Shown here piece by piece: positions 25,558-35,450 of a stretch of DNA of 64,000 nt; position 1 is the first letter of the stretch, and the number at the start of each line of letters is the position of its first letter. A model generated the notes under the pieces. That model was not told the origin of the DNA, made no database searches, and saw nothing but the letters and a program-made list of their open reading frames with translations. The position numbers and the translations under genes are program-made. The stretch comes from Nilaparvata lugens (lineage: Eukaryota > Arthropoda > Insecta > Hemiptera > Delphacidae). The stretch lies in the NCBI RefSeq assembly GCF_014356525.2, contig NC_052508.1, positions 39,407,113-39,471,112 on the forward strand. The letters run 5' to 3'.

Positions 25558-25900
25558 CTATTTCCATAGACATTGAATTATACTCTTGAAGGTAAGCATG
25601 AAAGGTGTCAAATATCCTAATGGATCAAAAATTTGTGCCAAAGTTGGTAAAACATTTCGTTTTGTAGCTAGACTGGATGGAACCTTCACCCTGTAGAAGA
25701 GGTAGTAACCAATTGGATTCGATTGGAAGCCAAGAATTTTGATGGTTTTATCAGACTCCAAAGTGAAATCTTTTGCATCAATAGCGCAATGCTCTGGAGG
25801 GAGATTTGATAGAATGGTAGAATGATTGCTGGCCCACTTTAGCAATTCAAATTTCCCTTTGCTCAACAATTCAGTAAGCTGCAGTTGCTTGGTTGCTTCC
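25558..25900 (-). pseudogene. Pao reverse transcriptase, connection/thumb part
   Basis: The frame carries LPTLAQIFDPLGYLTPF, the highly characteristic motif between reverse transcriptase and RNase H in BEL/Pao elements, preceded by a stretch (AIDAKDFTLESDKTIKILG) that matches the thumb region. It continues upstream in a different frame from the YMDD-bearing piece, so there is a frameshift at about 25880-25900. It ends in an in-frame TAG. Confidence 0.8.
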
Positions 25901-26242
25901 ATTGATGAGACTGATGTAACTATATTTATCATCCATGTAAGTAGAAAACCGTAAGGCTTCAGAAGCCGCAGGGAACATTTTTTCTTCATCTTCAATAAAC
26001 TGATGCGTAGTACAAATGGCAAGATATGGCGATGATGATACACCATACAACATAGGTGTTAGAGTATACTCTTTCATTTCTTCTCCCTCTTCGGATTTTG
26101 TCCATTTTATTTCAACATTACCCTGTCTATCATCATCTAACTCTTCCAAATTTCGTTTCTCCCTTTCAAAAACATCTTCTCCAATTTCTTTTTTCGGTAT
26201 GGGTCTTCCCATTGGTTTGATTTTATGTGGACTATGAATCAC
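25871..26242 (-). pseudogene. Pao reverse transcriptase palm with YMDD
   Basis: The frame contains PMLYGVSSSPYLAICT and then FSTYMDDKYS. The YMDD box holds two of the three catalytic aspartates of the polymerase active site. The fingers and first palm part, including the first catalytic aspartate, are absent: the upstream piece at 26257-26502 runs straight into this one. It therefore has no polymerase activity. Confidence 0.8.
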
Positions 26243-26256
26243 TTATAACTCTTTCC

Positions 26257-26502
26257 CTAAATTACCGTTGATCGGTAAATAACTGTTGAAGGCTGTTTAC
26301 CTGGAACTTCTTCTAAATTATCTCCCAATTCTTCTTCTCGAATCATGGAAACATTTTCTCCGAAATTAGTTTTACCTTCAAGATATCCCGATATCTCACT
26401 CGTATTTGTTTCCTTGGATGGTAATTGTAAAATGTATCTACCAGTATTCAAACGACAAACAGTTGATTTGTATATCTCCTCACGAGCCATTTCACTTTCC
26501 AA
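26257..26502 (-). pseudogene. Pao linker between protease and reverse transcriptase
   Basis: 81 codons beginning MESEMAREEIYKSTVCRL and including RYILQLPSKE. This matches the region after the protease in Pao polyproteins (R-x-x-x-x-GRY-x-x-x-LP). It ends in a stop; the reverse transcriptase fingers that should follow are deleted. Confidence 0.6.
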
Positions 26503-27082
26503 TCATTTTTTTTGTCTAGGTGACTCTTCTACGACCCAAAATCGCTTCACCAACTCTTCTAAATTAGCATTGGAATACATGCACAGATTATTTGAGAAAG
26601 TAGAACTCTCCTCTGATACCTTACCCATCAGGCAGTAGCCCCATACAGTTTCTAAGGCAGATGGTGTACCCGCTGGACCAATCACCGTTCTTCCAGTCAG
26701 AATGAAGGGGAAGTATTCAGCACCCAATAAAATATCAACCTCCTCTGAAAGGAAAAATTCAGAATCTGCTTGCTCCAGTCCTTCAATATGTGCCCAGTAC
26801 GCATTTTTTATCTGATTTGTAGCTGCTATTTTGTTGACTCCTGACGCAGTAATTTTTAATGAAGGAGAGTTCGGTGTTTCAAATTCACAGTTAGCAATTT
26901 CATCTGTCACTTCCAGTTTAGTATCAGATAATCCATAGATTGGCATACTGTGTGTTTTCTGTATCACTAAACCAAGTTTTTTCATGCATCGCCTTGTAAT
27001 AAATGACTCGGTGCTTGCACTATCTAATAATACTTTGACCTTGTGATAATTGCCTTGATTACCTCTAACTCCCAATTTAACA
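26503..27082 (-). pseudogene. Pao aspartic protease (DUF1758/retropepsin-like)
   Basis: About 190 codons after the LINE boundary. VKVLLDSASTESFITRRCMK carries the retropepsin active-site loop, here DSA where DSG or DTG is usual. VDILLGAEYFPFILTG is the second conserved box, and VWGYCLMGK is the Pao-typical segment that follows. In the family this enzyme cleaves the Gag-Pol polyprotein. The N-terminal end (upstream of about 27082) is read from an inserted LINE, so the natural N-terminus and Gag are lost. Confidence 0.8.
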
Positions 27083-28010
27083 GTCGTCGTCGTCTTCCTA
27101 CAAGGATTAGGCAAATTGCCTGTTCCGACTTCAAACTCACCATCACATCCATCTTTTACGGGGTCTGCCCACACTTCTCCTTCCAACCGGGTTATACAAC
27201 ATGACTGCCCTGGGAATCCTGTCGCTCTCCATCCTTTCAACATGCTCTTTCCAGTTTTGCCAATTTTCTTGGATCTTCTGCGATATGGAGATTATGTTGA
27301 GCTCGCTTCTTATATCAACATTATGAAGCCTATCTTCCCTTGTGCACCCTTTTACTGCTCTTAAAAACCTCATTTCGGCAGCCTGTAACCTACTCCATTC
27401 TTTCTTCCTAGGTATCCAAGATTCAGAGCCATATAAGAGCGTTGGAATAGCCATAACCTTATAGAATTTGAGAGTTTTGTCTCTCTCCTGGCTCTGTTTC
27501 TCAAAGTCCTATTATTGTTCCACAAATGGATGGAATCTATTCAATTTTACACTCAAGTCTTGGTCCATTTCATAGGTTATATCACAACCCAAATACTTGA
27601 AATGTGATACTTGTTCCAGGACTTTATTATTGAGGACTATTTTAGATCTCAATGGATATTTCCCTGAAAACCATCACCTTCGTTTTGCTGAATGAGATCT
27701 TTATGCCATACTCTCAGCACTGAGGAGATTCAGATGGTATATGCTCTCTGCAGATCATCTTCAGTTTCTTGCAATATTACCTGGTCATCAGCGAACCACA
27801 GTGAACTGAGAATCATTGTAGGAGATATTTGGATGCCTCTTGTATCTTTTGCTTCCAACTTCTATACAGATCATCAGCATGCACATTGAACAATGTTGGA
27901 GAGAGCGGACAACCTTGTCTTAAGCCAACATTGGTGCAAATTTCCTGTGTTAATGAACCTGAACAATCCAAGATTATAGTTGTTCCATGATACAAGCTTG
28001 ACACACAGAA
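27083..28010 (-). mobile_element. RTE-like LINE, 5'-truncated fragment inside the Pao element
   Basis: On the minus strand the frames give GLRQGCPLSPTLFNVHADDL (27813-28004), then LWFADDQVILQETEDDL near 27800 with the FADD catalytic box, then, after several stops, TLLYGSESWIPRKKEWSRLQ and MRFLRAVKGCTREDRLHNVD (27143-27454). It ends in CCTAATCCTTG and a short (GAC)n tail at 27083-27094. The end and C-terminal domain match the LINE at 28506-31365, so the two belong to related families. It replaces the Pao gag region. Confidence 0.8.
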
Positions 28011-28098
28011 AAACCATGAATAAAATAGGCATAAGAAATGACAAACCCATTAGACAATATTTCAAACTTATGTCCCATTCAAATTCGATTAACAAATC

Positions 28099-28117
28099 AA
28101 TCCGGACGGTTGGACCA
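28099..28117 (-). other. Candidate primer binding site of the Pao element
   Basis: Directly inside the 5' LTR, the minus strand reads TGGTCCAACCGTCCGGATT. A primer binding site starts with TGG because it pairs with the CCA end of a tRNA. The complementary tRNA 3' end would have acceptor strand CGGTTGG and discriminator A. I could not assign the tRNA from memory. Confidence 0.65.
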
Positions 28118-28494
28118 TGTTTAATTGACAGAGGCTGGCTCAAACAGCACTCTGGTTTGTGGACTGTATCAATTACATCGAGAACATTTAGGGTTGTCTG
28201 GCGTCGGGTAGCAAGTTGAACAATTCAAATGGCTAGTGCACAATAACATAGGCCTACCTTCATGTCCAAATCCTCCTTGCTTCTAGGATCCTGGGTCCAG
28301 ATCACAATACGAGACGAGACGACACTTGTAATAAATCACAATAAATCACTTTGCAAAAATCGACATACGAAAGTGAGCTGTTTGATGGCTTGCAAACGGC
28401 AACTAACTAATTGTGCTATGCACATCACCCTTCAATTGCCCCCTCCACCACACAATGCCAGACAACAAAGCAACATTGATATAACGTCCGAACA
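28118..28494 (-). repeat. Pao LTR (5' LTR in coding sense)
   Basis: 377 bp, ends TG...CA, with several single-base deletions relative to the other two LTR copies (for example in the AAAAATCGACATTACGAG region). It is followed by the target duplication ACCTG at 28495-28499. Confidence 0.9.
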
Positions 28495-28505
28495 ACCTGA
28501 ATGAT
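28495..28505 (+). repeat. 11 bp target-site duplication of the RTE-like LINE, left
   Basis: ACCTGAATGAT here and again at 31366-31376. The undisturbed single copy is at 34832-34842 in the right half of the tandem duplication. The first five bases are also the Pao target duplication. Confidence 0.9.
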
Positions 28506-28529
28506 CTTCTTCTTCTTCACTTCAAGGAT

Positions 28530-29340
28530 TAGGTTTGTTAAAGAACCTGTTCCGGCACCCATCTTTTCCTCGGTCTTCCCACGTCTCTTTTCCCAGTACG
28601 TTTATAGCATTTAGCCTCCAAGGTATCTGTCCAGGAGGCATTCTATTCAAATGACTGCACCAATTCATTCTGTTTTGAATGATTTTTTCATGTAAAGGTG
28701 TAACAGATAAAGCTCTTCTTATCTCCTCATTTCTGATTCTATCTGCTCGAGTGCAGCCAAACACACTTCTTAGAACCTCATTTCTGCAGCTTGAATCTTG
28801 CTGTCTACTCTACGGGTGTGGATCCATTCTCACTTCCGTAAAGCAGCGTTGGTACAGCGATGGTATTGAAGAATTTGATTCTAGTATCCTGCCTTGTTTT
28901 ATTTTTGAGGTTTCTATGAATATTGCCACATATTCGTTGGAACTTTGATACTTTGTTATGAATATCTTTATCTGTATCATAGGTTACATCATTGCCAAGA
29001 TAATTGAAATTTTCACCTGTTTTATTATCTTCCCATTCAATTCTATCTTGGTTCTGGATGGATATTTACCTTTGAAAGCCATTGATTTTGTTTTCTTAGT
29101 TGATATCTTTAATTATATTTCTGAGAAACTCTGTCCAGCATAAACATCGCTTTCTGTAAGGCGTCCTTATCTCTTGAATTATTGTAAGGTCATCTGCATA
29201 CATGATTGAGTTAACAGATGTATGGGCTGATAGCTGTATACCTGAGTCAGCCAAATTTTTCCATGTTCGTAACATGTCATCCACGTAAATATTAATAATG
29301 TCGGAGATATACAGCATCCTTGCCTTACACCCTTGTTATA
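28530..29340 (-). pseudogene. RTE-like LINE: reverse transcriptase active site and C-terminal domain
   Basis: Reading down the minus strand, GVRQGC and ISPT boxes lie near 29330, followed after a frame change by NIYVDDMLRTWKNLADSG and SVNSIMYADDLTIIQE (29096-29317), where YADD is the catalytic box. The C-terminal domain at 28522-28764 reads CTRADRIRNEEIRRAL and MNWCSHLNRMPPGQIP, the motif pair that closes many RTE-type proteins, and ends near KPNP. The stretch 28765-29095 is the thumb region with several stops. Confidence 0.75.
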
Positions 29341-29349
29341 TCAATGACC

Positions 29350-30350
29350 TTACTCAAACCGTCCTTTACTTGTAAACGTATAGTCGTTTTTATATAGGCT
29401 CTGCAAAGATTGAATAATATGCTTGGGATATCCTCTCGAATCCAGAATTGACCATAGTAAGTTGCGATTTACTGAATCAAAAGCCTTTGTGAAGTCTATA
29501 AAAGCTAAGTGTGTCTCTAGATTATATTCTCTTCGTTTTGATATAATTTGATTCAAAGCGAAAACTGCATCAGTGCATGACCTACCTTTTTGGAAGCCCA
29601 TCTGTTCTTCCAGGAGAAGTACATCAGTGATTATTTTCAATCTATTGTTTGGAATTCTGGCATAGACTTTGTATGTTGTATCCAGAAGACTGATACCTCT
29701 ATAATTTTGAGGATCTGCTCTCCTTCATTTTTTGAATAGGGATATAACCAGGGACTGCAACCACTCTTTTGGTACTTGGTGTTGTTTCCAGCACATATTG
29801 AAAAGATGTAGTATTCTATGGTGTAGAAGGATTCCTCCATACTTCAACAGTTCCATATCTACCCAATTCAAACCTGGGGCTTTCCTATTTTTTGTGCTTT
29901 TCAAGGCATTTAATAGCTCTTCTATTGTAATTGTATCAATACAGCAGTTCTCACATATGGCCTCCAACCTATTTGGCTCTACTTCTTCACACCAAAGCTC
30001 TTTGTAATGTTTAATCCATTCGTCAGTTCCAATACAATCAGTTTCCACATGTCTCTTTCACTTTTATTCAAAACTTTCATGACTTTGTATGCCAATGACT
30101 GACGTCCATGTAGATCATGTTCAATGGTTGTTATAAATTTTTCCCATGCTTCCTGATGAGTTTTTTTCACAATTCTTGAGGCTTTATTTCTTGCAACTCG
30201 ATATATGGCCCTGTTTTGTTCATTTTGATTTCCCAAATATTTCTGGTATGTTTTATTTTTCTCATTTATTGCTTCCTCTATCTGATTTGTCCAAATCTTT
30301 GAACCTTTCCGACTTCTATATCTCCTTTTCTTACAAACAGCCTCATTCAC
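29350..30350 (-). pseudogene. RTE-like LINE: reverse transcriptase N-terminal half
   Basis: Consecutive minus-strand pieces. 29979-30350 is the linker after the endonuclease (IEEAINEKNKTYQKYLGNQN). 29725-30048 has KSTKNRKAPGLN, MELLKYGG and VPKEWLQSLVISLFKK. 29350-29640 has EEQMGFQKGRSCTDAVFALN and LAFIDFTKAFDSVNRNLLW, which includes the first catalytic aspartate. The pieces are in three frames, so at least two frameshifts separate them. Confidence 0.8.
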
Positions 30351-30630
30351 ACTTCTTACTATTATATTTTTAATATTGTTTCATTCAGTCTCAATATCTT
30401 CTTCCATTGGAGTGTCCTGGATGTAGGATTTATGCGTTGTTGATAGAGATGCCTGATACTATCCTCCTCTAATAGATACACTTTGAAAACTTCGTCTCTA
30501 TTGTATTGTTTGTTCCTTCTTTGTATGGGTTTTCTTCCATCGTGTAAACAAATCAATTTTACCAACAACTAAATAGTGGTCTGAGAAGATATCGAAGCCA
30601 CGGAGCACATTCACGTCAGTAATCGTCTTG

Positions 30631-31290
30631 CTAATTTTGATTAGCTATCATGTAGTCTATTAAAGATCTTGTTCCACGTGCTGCCCATGTAAACTTGTGT
30701 ATTTCTTTCTTCCGGAAGAAGGTATTCATAATTTTCAGTTCATTAAGAGTTGAGAATTCTCTAAGGCTGTCTCCATTTCTGTTCTTCACATTTTCACCAA
30801 AAGTTCCGACTACATTGTTGATTGGTTCTACTCCAACTTTTGCATTGAGATCTCCCATTATAACTACCCCATATTTCTTATACTTCTCTAATTCTTTTTG
30901 TAGCTCGTCATAAAATGTGGCAGTTTCTTCATCCTTTCCCTCTTCAGGTGCGTAGACTCCTATTATCACTAGGTGGCCACGACCATACTTGAATTTGATA
31001 GTGAGAATTCTTTCATCAATGAAATTGTAGTCTACAATTCTCTCCTCCCACGTTCTATCAACAAAAATGGCCACACCCTTGGCTGCCCTGCTCTCCTGAT
31101 TCACACCACTATAAAACATAGCATGATCTTCAATATACTTTGAGCCAGTCATCTTCATTTTTGTCTCTGTTACAGCGGCAATGTTTATTTTCTGAATCTT
31201 AAACACTTTGCAGAGTTCTATTTCTTTATTCCTTATTCCTCTTACATTCCATGTGGCTATTTTTAATTTTTCAGCAATCCATTTCCGTTC
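30631..31290 (-). pseudogene. RTE-like LINE: apurinic-type endonuclease domain
   Basis: Upstream of the first methionine the frame already reads IATWNVRGIRNKEIELC, then INIAAVTETKMKMTG (with the catalytic glutamate), VIIGVYAPE, YGVVIMGDLNAKVG (the GDxN box) and FTWAARGTRSLIDYMIA. These are the successive boxes of the endonuclease that nicks target DNA to prime reverse transcription. About 200 codons are open. It is nearly the full domain length, so the element is at most slightly 5'-truncated. Confidence 0.85.
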
Positions 31291-31365
31291 TTTATTTTGG
31301 GCAATCCTGTTTATATTTCCGATAATCCTGTCCTGTCCGAGGCTATTTTGGGTACTGCAAGTGGT

Positions 31366-31376
31366 ACCTGAATGAT
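31366..31376 (+). repeat. 11 bp target-site duplication of the RTE-like LINE, right
   Basis: ACCTGAATGAT, identical to 28495-28505. Confidence 0.9.
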
Positions 31377-31945
31377 AATAACTTTATTATGGAGAAAAAT
31401 CAATTTGGCTTCCAACAGGTAAAATCCACAACTGATGTAATCATACAACTAACTAGGATAATTTATGACAGTTCCAATACGAAACAAAAGACTCTGGCTG
31501 TCTTTTTAGACCTTGCAAAAGCATTCAATACTGTCCCTCACAGTATTTTATTAGATAAATTGGAAAATGTGGAATTCATGGTGTATGTAATGATCTTCTA
31601 GCTAGCTATCTTTAAGAAAGAAAACAAACTTTGACTTTGGGTGGAATATCTGCAACAGATTATTTGTGTGATATTGGTCTATCTCAGGGTACAGTGCTCT
31701 CCCCTGTGTTTTTTTTATTTACATAAATGATGCCCTAAAATTATACCTATCAAATTGTACCCAAATTCCATTTGCTGATGACACAGCGCTAGTATTTTCG
31801 GGTAAATCCTGGATGGAAGTGTATCAGAGTGCTGATCAGGGTTTAAGGATTATGAAAAATTGGATGAACGATCATGTTCTAACTGTCACTTGAATAAAAC
31901 AAAATATATCACTTTCCCCCAACAACAGCAGGTCAACCGGATGAT
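31377..31945 (+). pseudogene. Jockey-like LINE X reverse transcriptase, left copy, continued
   Basis: It opens in frame with the piece before the Pao insertion: MEKNQFGFQQVKSTTDVIIQ, FLDLAKAFNTVPHSILLDKL (first catalytic aspartate), LSQGTVLSPVF, FADDTALVF (catalytic box near 31770) and LNKTKYIT. Single-base losses near 31565 and 31892 and a T-run change near 31710 break the frame. The same gene in the right copy (34837-35420) is more intact. After about 31945 the sequence is non-coding. Confidence 0.75.
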
Positions 31946-33241
31946 TGGTTTATTGGTTTATTGTACATGTCATGGATAGTGACGAGCACCATATCGACAA
32001 TAGTCATAGGCTACAATAATAGAAAAAACAAGATATTGATACACAAAACACAATAATTGTACATAAGAGAACAACTCTCATCATAACACAAATAACTTAT
32101 ATCTAAGACCCAGACAAGATTTATAACTGATGCAACATATTCAATGGTCGAAGATACTTCGCCACTCATAAAAGCATTTCTCCAATAGCCAACATTTTAG
32201 ATTAGTCTTGAAAGAGTTTAGGGTTTCTAGAAGTTTTGGGTTCGTTCCTTAGAAGACCTATACAAATAATTATCACTCCCCTATCATTGAGAAACTGGAA
32301 AATAATTATTCATCTCATGAAAGAGAGTTGTTCTTATTGCAATCATTAATTACTGAAGAATGACAGACTGAATTGATTTTTTTTCTCAATTTAGCTTAGC
32401 TTATATTCATCCTAAAATTGAAGATGTAATTCATCGTACATCGCATATTTCCTGGACCATCTATTGACAATCAACAACTATGAAAACATTAAATTAATCT
32501 TTGAAACACTGATTTAACCTACCAGTATCTATTTCTTTAATTCAACACTTTACTGATAGATATTACTACTAATTATTGATCGAGAATATGTTGCAATATT
32601 GGAATAATAAATGCTGCATGACTAAGCACATAGGAAGTCCGTATTGAGATGCAAATGAAAAGATTGATTGTCAGATAAATTTCAGTCAAGTGTGTCATGA
32701 GATACATTGACTTTTTGGCGGTACGAAGTTCGCCGGGTAAGCTAGTAATAAATGTAAAGTTATGGAAAAATTATTCTCATAGATGTAGCCTACGTTACTG
32801 TTGTCAATCAGCTACGGCATTGATAATATCACATGGTATTGAGCAATGATTGTTTGTCAGATTAGCGTTTTATTAATAGTTCATTTTGGTTGTTTTGGTT
32901 TGTAGCCGGATGGGATATTTTATTTTTATTTTTGTTTTTGCCTTTGTATTTGTTATTTTCTTTATACTTATCTTATTGTTTGTAGTTTCATCATTTTGCA
33001 AGCAAGTTTTGAAAAAATATATCAAAAATGAACTCACACACATCTAGCGGACAAGTTCGCTTTGCTAGCTGTGCCAATTCTATTTATTCAATCGAAATGT
33101 ATTATTCATTTCCATGATTATGTATCTACTGTATATTTCAGTTATATTGTATTAATATTTTGAAGTGTATCAAGTGATTTTGTATTTTGTATTTTTGTAT
33201 TTTGGCAAAATAAATATTCTGATTTGATTTGATTTGATTTG
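31946..33241 (+). repeat. LINE X 3' region with inserted repeat material and (GATTT)n tail
   Basis: At 31946-31970 GGTTTATT repeats look like the inverted 3' tail of a minus-strand retroelement fragment. Near 32714-32755 the words GGCGGTACGAAGTTCGCCGG recall a widespread insect repeat end. The block closes with AATAAATATTCTGATTT and about five GATTT units at 33217-33241, a typical LINE 3' tail. The right copy has only two of these units and a 15 bp insertion near 36161-36175. No gene is present. Confidence 0.5.
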
Positions 33242-34037
33242 TGATAGTACAAAAAATGTATGTGCTGTAGAAGAGATACTAGGTTAAGATGCATCTTATT
33301 GTTGCAAAAACTGTAATTGTTGATTTTTGTGGAAGAAATGAATTTTAATCGTATTGAATTGAATTCAAGCAATTGTTTTATTCAAATGAAAACAGTAGTA
33401 AATCTTCATAGCACTGAACTTCTTGTTTGTTAAGCAAGAAGGATTTATTCGAGACGAAATTAAGACATCGATCACAATAAATTTCGAATTTTTAGTTTGT
33501 CTCAGATATCTTTGATAGCATTTTCTGTTCTGCTAATTCATTAAAGTATTCCAAGGGAACTGCAACTGAATTTCCGACAGTTCAAGTGGCTGGAATAGCT
33601 TTGATACGTTTGTTTCTAAGAGCTGCAATAGGAGTGACTTACAAACCTCTTTCTAGTTATCGTCGATCACTTGAAAGGATCGTGAACGAAGATCAATCCG
33701 GCTGCTCGAGATAACTCCATCTGATTCCGAAGTTGAGGCCTTCATTTTCTAGGATTTTTACTGTGGAAGAGAGTTTTTGAACAGTTGTCTTGCCCTATGT
33801 TCATTGGCGCAGGCAACTTGCCCTCACCGGAGTTGGTAACAAAGTTTGAAAGGCTGCCGCTTCTTCTATTTCGCCCTCACTGACTTCTAAACATCCCAAG
33901 TTGGGTTCGCGAGCTGAATACACTCACCCGGAGAATGTCCGTTTCGAATAAATACCCGATTACTTCTAACTCCCGCTCCGACTTCCGCAGTCACATCATC
34001 AAACACTCGTTCGCCAACTTGCTATAATTGAATCGTG
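33242..34037 (+). other. Duplicated flanking DNA downstream of LINE X, left copy
   Basis: Nearly identical to 36714-37509 and has no recognised gene. It contains GC-richer sequence near 33560-33990. It is the pre-existing flank of the LINE that was carried along in the tandem duplication. Confidence 0.6.
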
Positions 34038-34447
34038 TTTGAAATACGAATCAGGGAAAACTACCCGACAATGAAGCTGTTATTCTAAATTCTTATAGAT
34101 TCACAAGTACAACAAATATATTCATAGGAACTATATAGTTGAGGTCGATGGGGAGCTTTTTAACTCAAATTTCATTCATTGTGCTATAAATAGTATGAGA
34201 AATGGTTATTAAAACAATATTAAACAAACTTACCTTATACCCCTAAATAAGCGCTTTCAAGGATAACTATACGAGTTTTGTTTTACGGAGGGTTATCACC
34301 CCAGGGCTCTCAAATCTGCAAAAATAATTGCGTTACATGAATCAGGTGATAAAACCAAACCGAAAAATTATCGACCCATAAGTGTTTTGATTATTTTTTT
34401 TCAAAAATTATGGAAAAATTATCAAAAAAAGAATCTTAAATAACCTG

Positions 34448-34831
34448 TGTTTAATCGACAGAGGCTGGCTCAAACAGCACTCTGGTTTGTGGACTGTATC
34501 AATTACATCGAGAACATTTTAGGGTTGTCTGGCGTCGGGTAGCAAGTTGAACAATTCAAATGGCTAAGTGCACAATAACATAGGCCTACCTTCATGTCCA
34601 AATCCTCCTTGCTTCTAGGATCCCGGGTCCAGATCACGATACGAGACGAGACGACACTTGTAATAAATCACAATAAATCACTTTGCAAAAAATCGACATT
34701 ACGAGAAGTGAGCTGTTTGATTGGCTTGCAAACGGCAACTAACTTAATTGTGCTATGCGCATCACCCTTCAATTGCCCCCTCCACCACACAATGCCAGAC
34801 AACAAAGCAACATTGATATAACGTCCGAACA
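34448..34831 (-). repeat. Solo Pao LTR
   Basis: 384 bp, TG...CA, flanked by ACCTG on both sides (34443-34447 and 34832-34836), the same target duplication as the full element. Its left part shares variants with the LTR at 24072 (for example TTAATCGACAG, CATTTTAGGG, TCCCGGGTCC). Its right part shares variants with the LTR at 28118 (GACACTTG, GAGCTGTTTG, CACAATGCC, AACGTCCGAAC). That is the pattern left by recombination between two LTRs. Confidence 0.9.
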
Positions 34832-34836
34832 ACCTG

Positions 34837-35450
34837 AATGATAATAACTTTATTATGGAGAAAAATCAATTTGGCTTCCAACAAGTAAAATCCACAACTG
34901 ATGTAATCATACAACTAACTAGGATAATTTATGACAGTTTCAATACGAAATAAAAGACTCTGGCTGTCTTTTTAGACCTTGCAAAAGCATTCAATACTGT
35001 CCCTCACAGTATTTTATTAGATAAATTGGAAAAATGTGGAATTCATGGTGTATGTAATGATCTTCTAGCTAGCTATCTCCAAGAAAGAAAACAAACTTTG
35101 ACTTTGGGTGGAATATCTGCAACAGATTATTTGTTTGATATTGGTCTATCTCAGGGTACAGTGCTCTCCCCTGTGTTTTTTTTTATTTACATAAATGATA
35201 CCCTAAAATTATACCTATCAAATTGTACCCAAATTTCATTTGCTGATGACACAGCGCTAGTATTTTCGGGTAAATCCTGGATGGAAGTGTATCAGAGTGC
35301 TGATCAGGGTTCAAGAATTATGAAAAATTGGATGAACGATCATGTTCTAACTGTCAACTTGAATAAAACAAAATATATCACCTTTCCCCCAACAACAGCA
35401 GGTCAACCGGATGATTGGTCTATTGGTTTATTGTACATGTCATGGATAGT
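34837..35450 (+). pseudogene. Jockey-like LINE X reverse transcriptase, right copy
   Basis: The frame 35026-35526 is open for 166 codons and holds YLQERKQTLTLGGISAT, LSQGTVLSPVFFFIYINDTL, CTQISFADDTALVFSG with the FADD box, and LNKTKYITFPPT. The upstream piece 34855-35025 has NQFGFQQVKSTTDVIIQ and LDLAKAFNTVPH, with a stop (TAA) near 34951. Removing the LTR in thought leaves the reading frame continuous over the insertion site, which shows that Pao landed inside an open gene. After GQPDDWS the protein leaves the family and reads into repeat DNA. Confidence 0.75.

Larger units (their letters stand above)
24072..28494 (-). mobile_element. BEL/Pao LTR retrotransposon, defective
   Basis: Two direct repeats of 384 bp (24072-24455) and 377 bp (28118-28494) begin TG and end CA and are flanked outside by the 5 bp duplication ACCTG (24067-24071 and 28495-28499). 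Coding runs on the minus strand, so the right repeat is the 5' LTR. Inside are a primer binding site, protease, reverse transcriptase, RNase H, the integrase C-terminal domain and a polypurine tract, in the Pao order. Gag, the reverse transcriptase fingers and the integrase catalytic core are missing, and a LINE fragment sits in place of gag. With a total of 4.4 kb against the usual 6-7 kb, the element cannot be autonomous. Confidence 0.9.
28506..31365 (-). mobile_element. RTE-like non-LTR retrotransposon, 2.86 kb
   Basis: A minus-strand element with an N-terminal apurinic-type endonuclease, a reverse transcriptase and a C-terminal domain in one broken reading frame. It ends in a short (GAA)n tail, seen as CTTCTTCTTCTTC at 28506-28518, instead of poly(A). 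It is bounded by an 11 bp target duplication. The gene order, the single-ORF size and the short-repeat 3' end fit RTE-type LINEs; the clade is inferred. At least four frameshifts or stops make it inactive. The related LINE fragment at 27083-28010 has the same 3' end style. Confidence 0.85.
23660..34037 (+). repeat. Tandem duplication, left copy (expanded by later insertions)
   Basis: The outer parts, 23658-24455 and 31366-34037, match 34036-34831 and 34832-37509 almost base for base. The unit without later insertions is about 3.47 kb. The left copy is inflated to about 10.4 kb because it still carries the full Pao element (24072-28494, with a LINE fragment inside) and an RTE-like LINE (28506-31365). 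The join between copies at 34036-34038 shares only GT with the outer boundary, so the duplication was not driven by long flanking homology. Confidence 0.85.

Noticed and set aside
27116..27364. Plus-strand frame of 82 codons overlapping the LINE/Pao junction
   Set aside because: Antisense shadow of the LINE C-terminal domain and the Pao protease region on the minus strand.
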